Below the pieces are notes generated by a model. The model ran no database searches and had not been told where the DNA came from. It saw only the letters and a program-made list of their open reading frames with translations. From Planctomycetota bacterium (GTDB lineage Bacteria; Planctomycetota; MHYJ01; JACQXL01), in assembly GCA_016208805.1 (NCBI GenBank), contig JACQXL010000180.1, forward strand, positions 1 through 6,417: 6,417 nt of DNA, given 5' to 3'. Positions 5,604 through 6,417 of this stretch are shown here, one piece after another. Every line of letters starts with the position of its first letter. Within the stretch, counting starts at the first letter, position 1. Made by a program: the position numbers and the translations under genes.

Positions 5604-5610
5604 CCCTCCT
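5604..5610 (-). promoter_or_regulatory. Strong Shine-Dalgarno site of the repeat-protein gene
   Basis: On the minus strand AGGAGGG precedes the ATG at 5599 by four bases (ATTT). It is the best ribosome binding site in the window. It confirms the minus-strand reading over the long opposite-strand open frame through the same repeats. Confidence 0.85.
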
Positions 5611-5611
5611 T

Positions 5612-5691
5612 TTACCACGAAATCACGAAATGACCAAGGCACGAAACCCGGGATTTCGTGTTTTCCGGGTTTCGTGTTTTCGTGGTTTGGT
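5612..5691. repeat. Palindromic ACCACGAAA repeat filling the gap between the two minus-strand genes
   Basis: ACCACGAAATCACGAAA (5614-5630) pairs with TTTCGTGTTTTCGTGGT (5670-5686) at 16 of 17 positions. A second perfect 12-bp stem joins CACGAAACCCGG (5640-5651) to CCGGGTTTCGTG (5665-5676). The two stems share bases 5670-5676, so they exclude each other. The repeat starts next to the stop codon of the upstream gene and ends at the Shine-Dalgarno site of the downstream gene. It resembles the first unit of the 2897-3017 cluster (ACCACAAAGAACACGAAGG). Confidence 0.75.
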
Positions 5692-6387
5692 TTACGCGAT
5701 GACCACGCCCAGCGGTTTGGTGGTCCATTGTCCCGAATTAGCCGGGTTGCTCTTATTGACCCAGCGGAAGAATCCCCAAAAACTCTGTCCGGCATTTTTT
5801 ACGCCGCAGGAGATGATAAACCGGGCCTTGGGCGAGCCGTGTGTCTTCAGGCCGGTGGCCTCGGTGTCTTCGGGCGGCATCTCGCCGGTCGGCACAAAGG
5901 TATATTTGCATTCCACTTCATCGGCTAAGGGATGCATATTGGATTTGGTCTGGTCTTCTTCTATGGTGAGCCTGACCCTGACATCGCCACCGCCCATGGC
6001 CGTGAGTTTGACATAGGGGACGTCGTTAATTTTTCCCCTGGGCGTCAGTTCGGTATCCAGTAGGTCTCCGCCTAAAAGCAGTTTTTCCTCGGTCGGCATA
6101 TCGCCGTCTTCAATCCATTTATGCCAGAACAGGCGCAGTTTTTTCAGGTATTGCTCCGCGGCAAGTTTATGCGCGGCCACGTCGGCCCTGGTTCTGGTAT
6201 TCTTATTCTGTGATTTATGATAGAGCGGCTCGTAGATGGCCCGTTCGGCTACCAGCGCGGCCACGTCCGGAGCCGGGATGCCCCAGGCGACCGCATTGGC
6301 CACCACGACATTGACAACATTACCCTGGATGTTAAAAAGGTTGTCCTGGGTCAGCTTATCGCCAAACGGACTTGTTGTGGTTTTCAT
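5692..6387 (-). CDS. Hypothetical protein, helical N-terminus and fibronectin-III-like beta C-terminus
   Basis: This 231-residue protein has no signal peptide or membrane segment. Residues 15-55 and 65-95 look helical, the second containing NTRTRADVAAHKLAAEQYLKK, followed by an acidic LGGDLLDTELTPRGK linker (105-119). From about residue 123 the sequence is beta-rich. Alternating strands such as VRVRLTIEE and ARFIISCGV lead to a closing FWGFFRWVNKS...GQWTTKPLGVVIA, which resembles the W-x-N...G-W-S ending of fibronectin-III-like domains. From memory, the helix plus beta-sandwich plan matches a group of uncharacterised proteins in Bacteroidetes and environmental genomes, but I cannot name a family. 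ATG at 6387 is supported by AAAGGGA eight bases upstream. It precedes the repeat-protein gene by 92 bp on the same strand; co-transcription and a structural or assembly role beside it are inference. Confidence 0.8.
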   Translation of the reverse strand: MKTTTSPFGDKLTQDNLFNIQGNVVNVVVANAVAWGIPAPDVAALVAERAIYEPLYHKSQNKNTRTRADVAAHKLAAEQYLKKLRLFWHKWIEDGDMPTEEKLLLGGDLLDTELTPRGKINDVPYVKLTAMGGGDVRVRLTIEEDQTKSNMHPLADEVECKYTFVPTGEMPPEDTEATGLKTHGSPKARFIISCGVKNAGQSFWGFFRWVNKSNPANSGQWTTKPLGVVIA

Positions 6388-6395
6388 AATACATA

Positions 6396-6402
6396 TCCCT
6401 TT
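6396..6402 (-). promoter_or_regulatory. Ribosome binding site of the 231-residue protein gene
   Basis: On the minus strand AAAGGGA lies eight bases before the ATG at 6387, a normal Shine-Dalgarno distance, and fixes this start. The promoter of the minus-strand pair must lie beyond the right edge of the window. Confidence 0.6.
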
Positions 6403-6417
6403 CTCATTGCGCCGTTA

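Noticed and set aside
4812..5633. Long plus-strand open frame (273 codons) opposite the decapeptide-repeat gene
   Set aside because: It is a by-product of the regular repeat codons on the other strand. It lacks a good ribosome site, and the minus-strand gene has a strong AGGAGGG and a coherent repeat protein.

Overview
The window looks like chromosomal DNA from an uncultured Gram-negative (diderm) bacterium of roughly balanced base composition. The diderm call rests on the 3' end of a probable kdsA (Kdo-8-phosphate synthase) at the left edge. The density of short interspersed palindromes in every large gap, and inside one gene, recalls environmental genomes such as planctomycete-like or other candidate-phylum bacteria. 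That taxonomic guess is weak, because no marker gene is present.

Left part (1-2546, + strand): a tight cluster of the kdsA 3' end, an unrecognised multi-pass membrane protein 9 bp downstream, and a phosphohexomutase (PMM/PGM/GlmM superfamily) overlapping it by 20 bp. The mutase has two N-terminal membrane helices and a linker before a complete catalytic region. The cluster is consistent with sugar-nucleotide, lipopolysaccharide or envelope precursor synthesis.

Middle (2547-3029): a 483-bp gap without a convincing gene, built from nested repeats. These are a MITE-like element with 21-bp imperfect terminal inverted repeats (2547-2794), a possible sigma70-type promoter (2834-2862), and three successive palindromic repeats ending 13 bp before the next gene.

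3030-4349 (+): a complete metal-dependent amidohydrolase/deaminase of the MTA/SAH deaminase-aminofutalosine deaminase type. All expected metal and catalytic residues are visible. A pair of GC-rich palindromes is inserted in frame near codons 171-185, and its last codons and stop lie in a tandem repeat. 4350-4525 is a repeat-filled gap between convergent genes.

Right part (4526-6387, - strand): two genes transcribed leftwards, probably together. The upstream one (231 aa) is a helical plus beta-rich hypothetical protein with a fibronectin-III-like C-terminus. The downstream one (357 aa) is a striking repeat protein of ten-residue units in exact register, with a 30-residue super-period and three proline-rich modules, ending in a separate globular-looking domain. 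An 80-bp palindromic repeat fills the gap between them. This pair is the best candidate for an undescribed structural (fibre-like or surface) system. The sequence alone does not fix its function.
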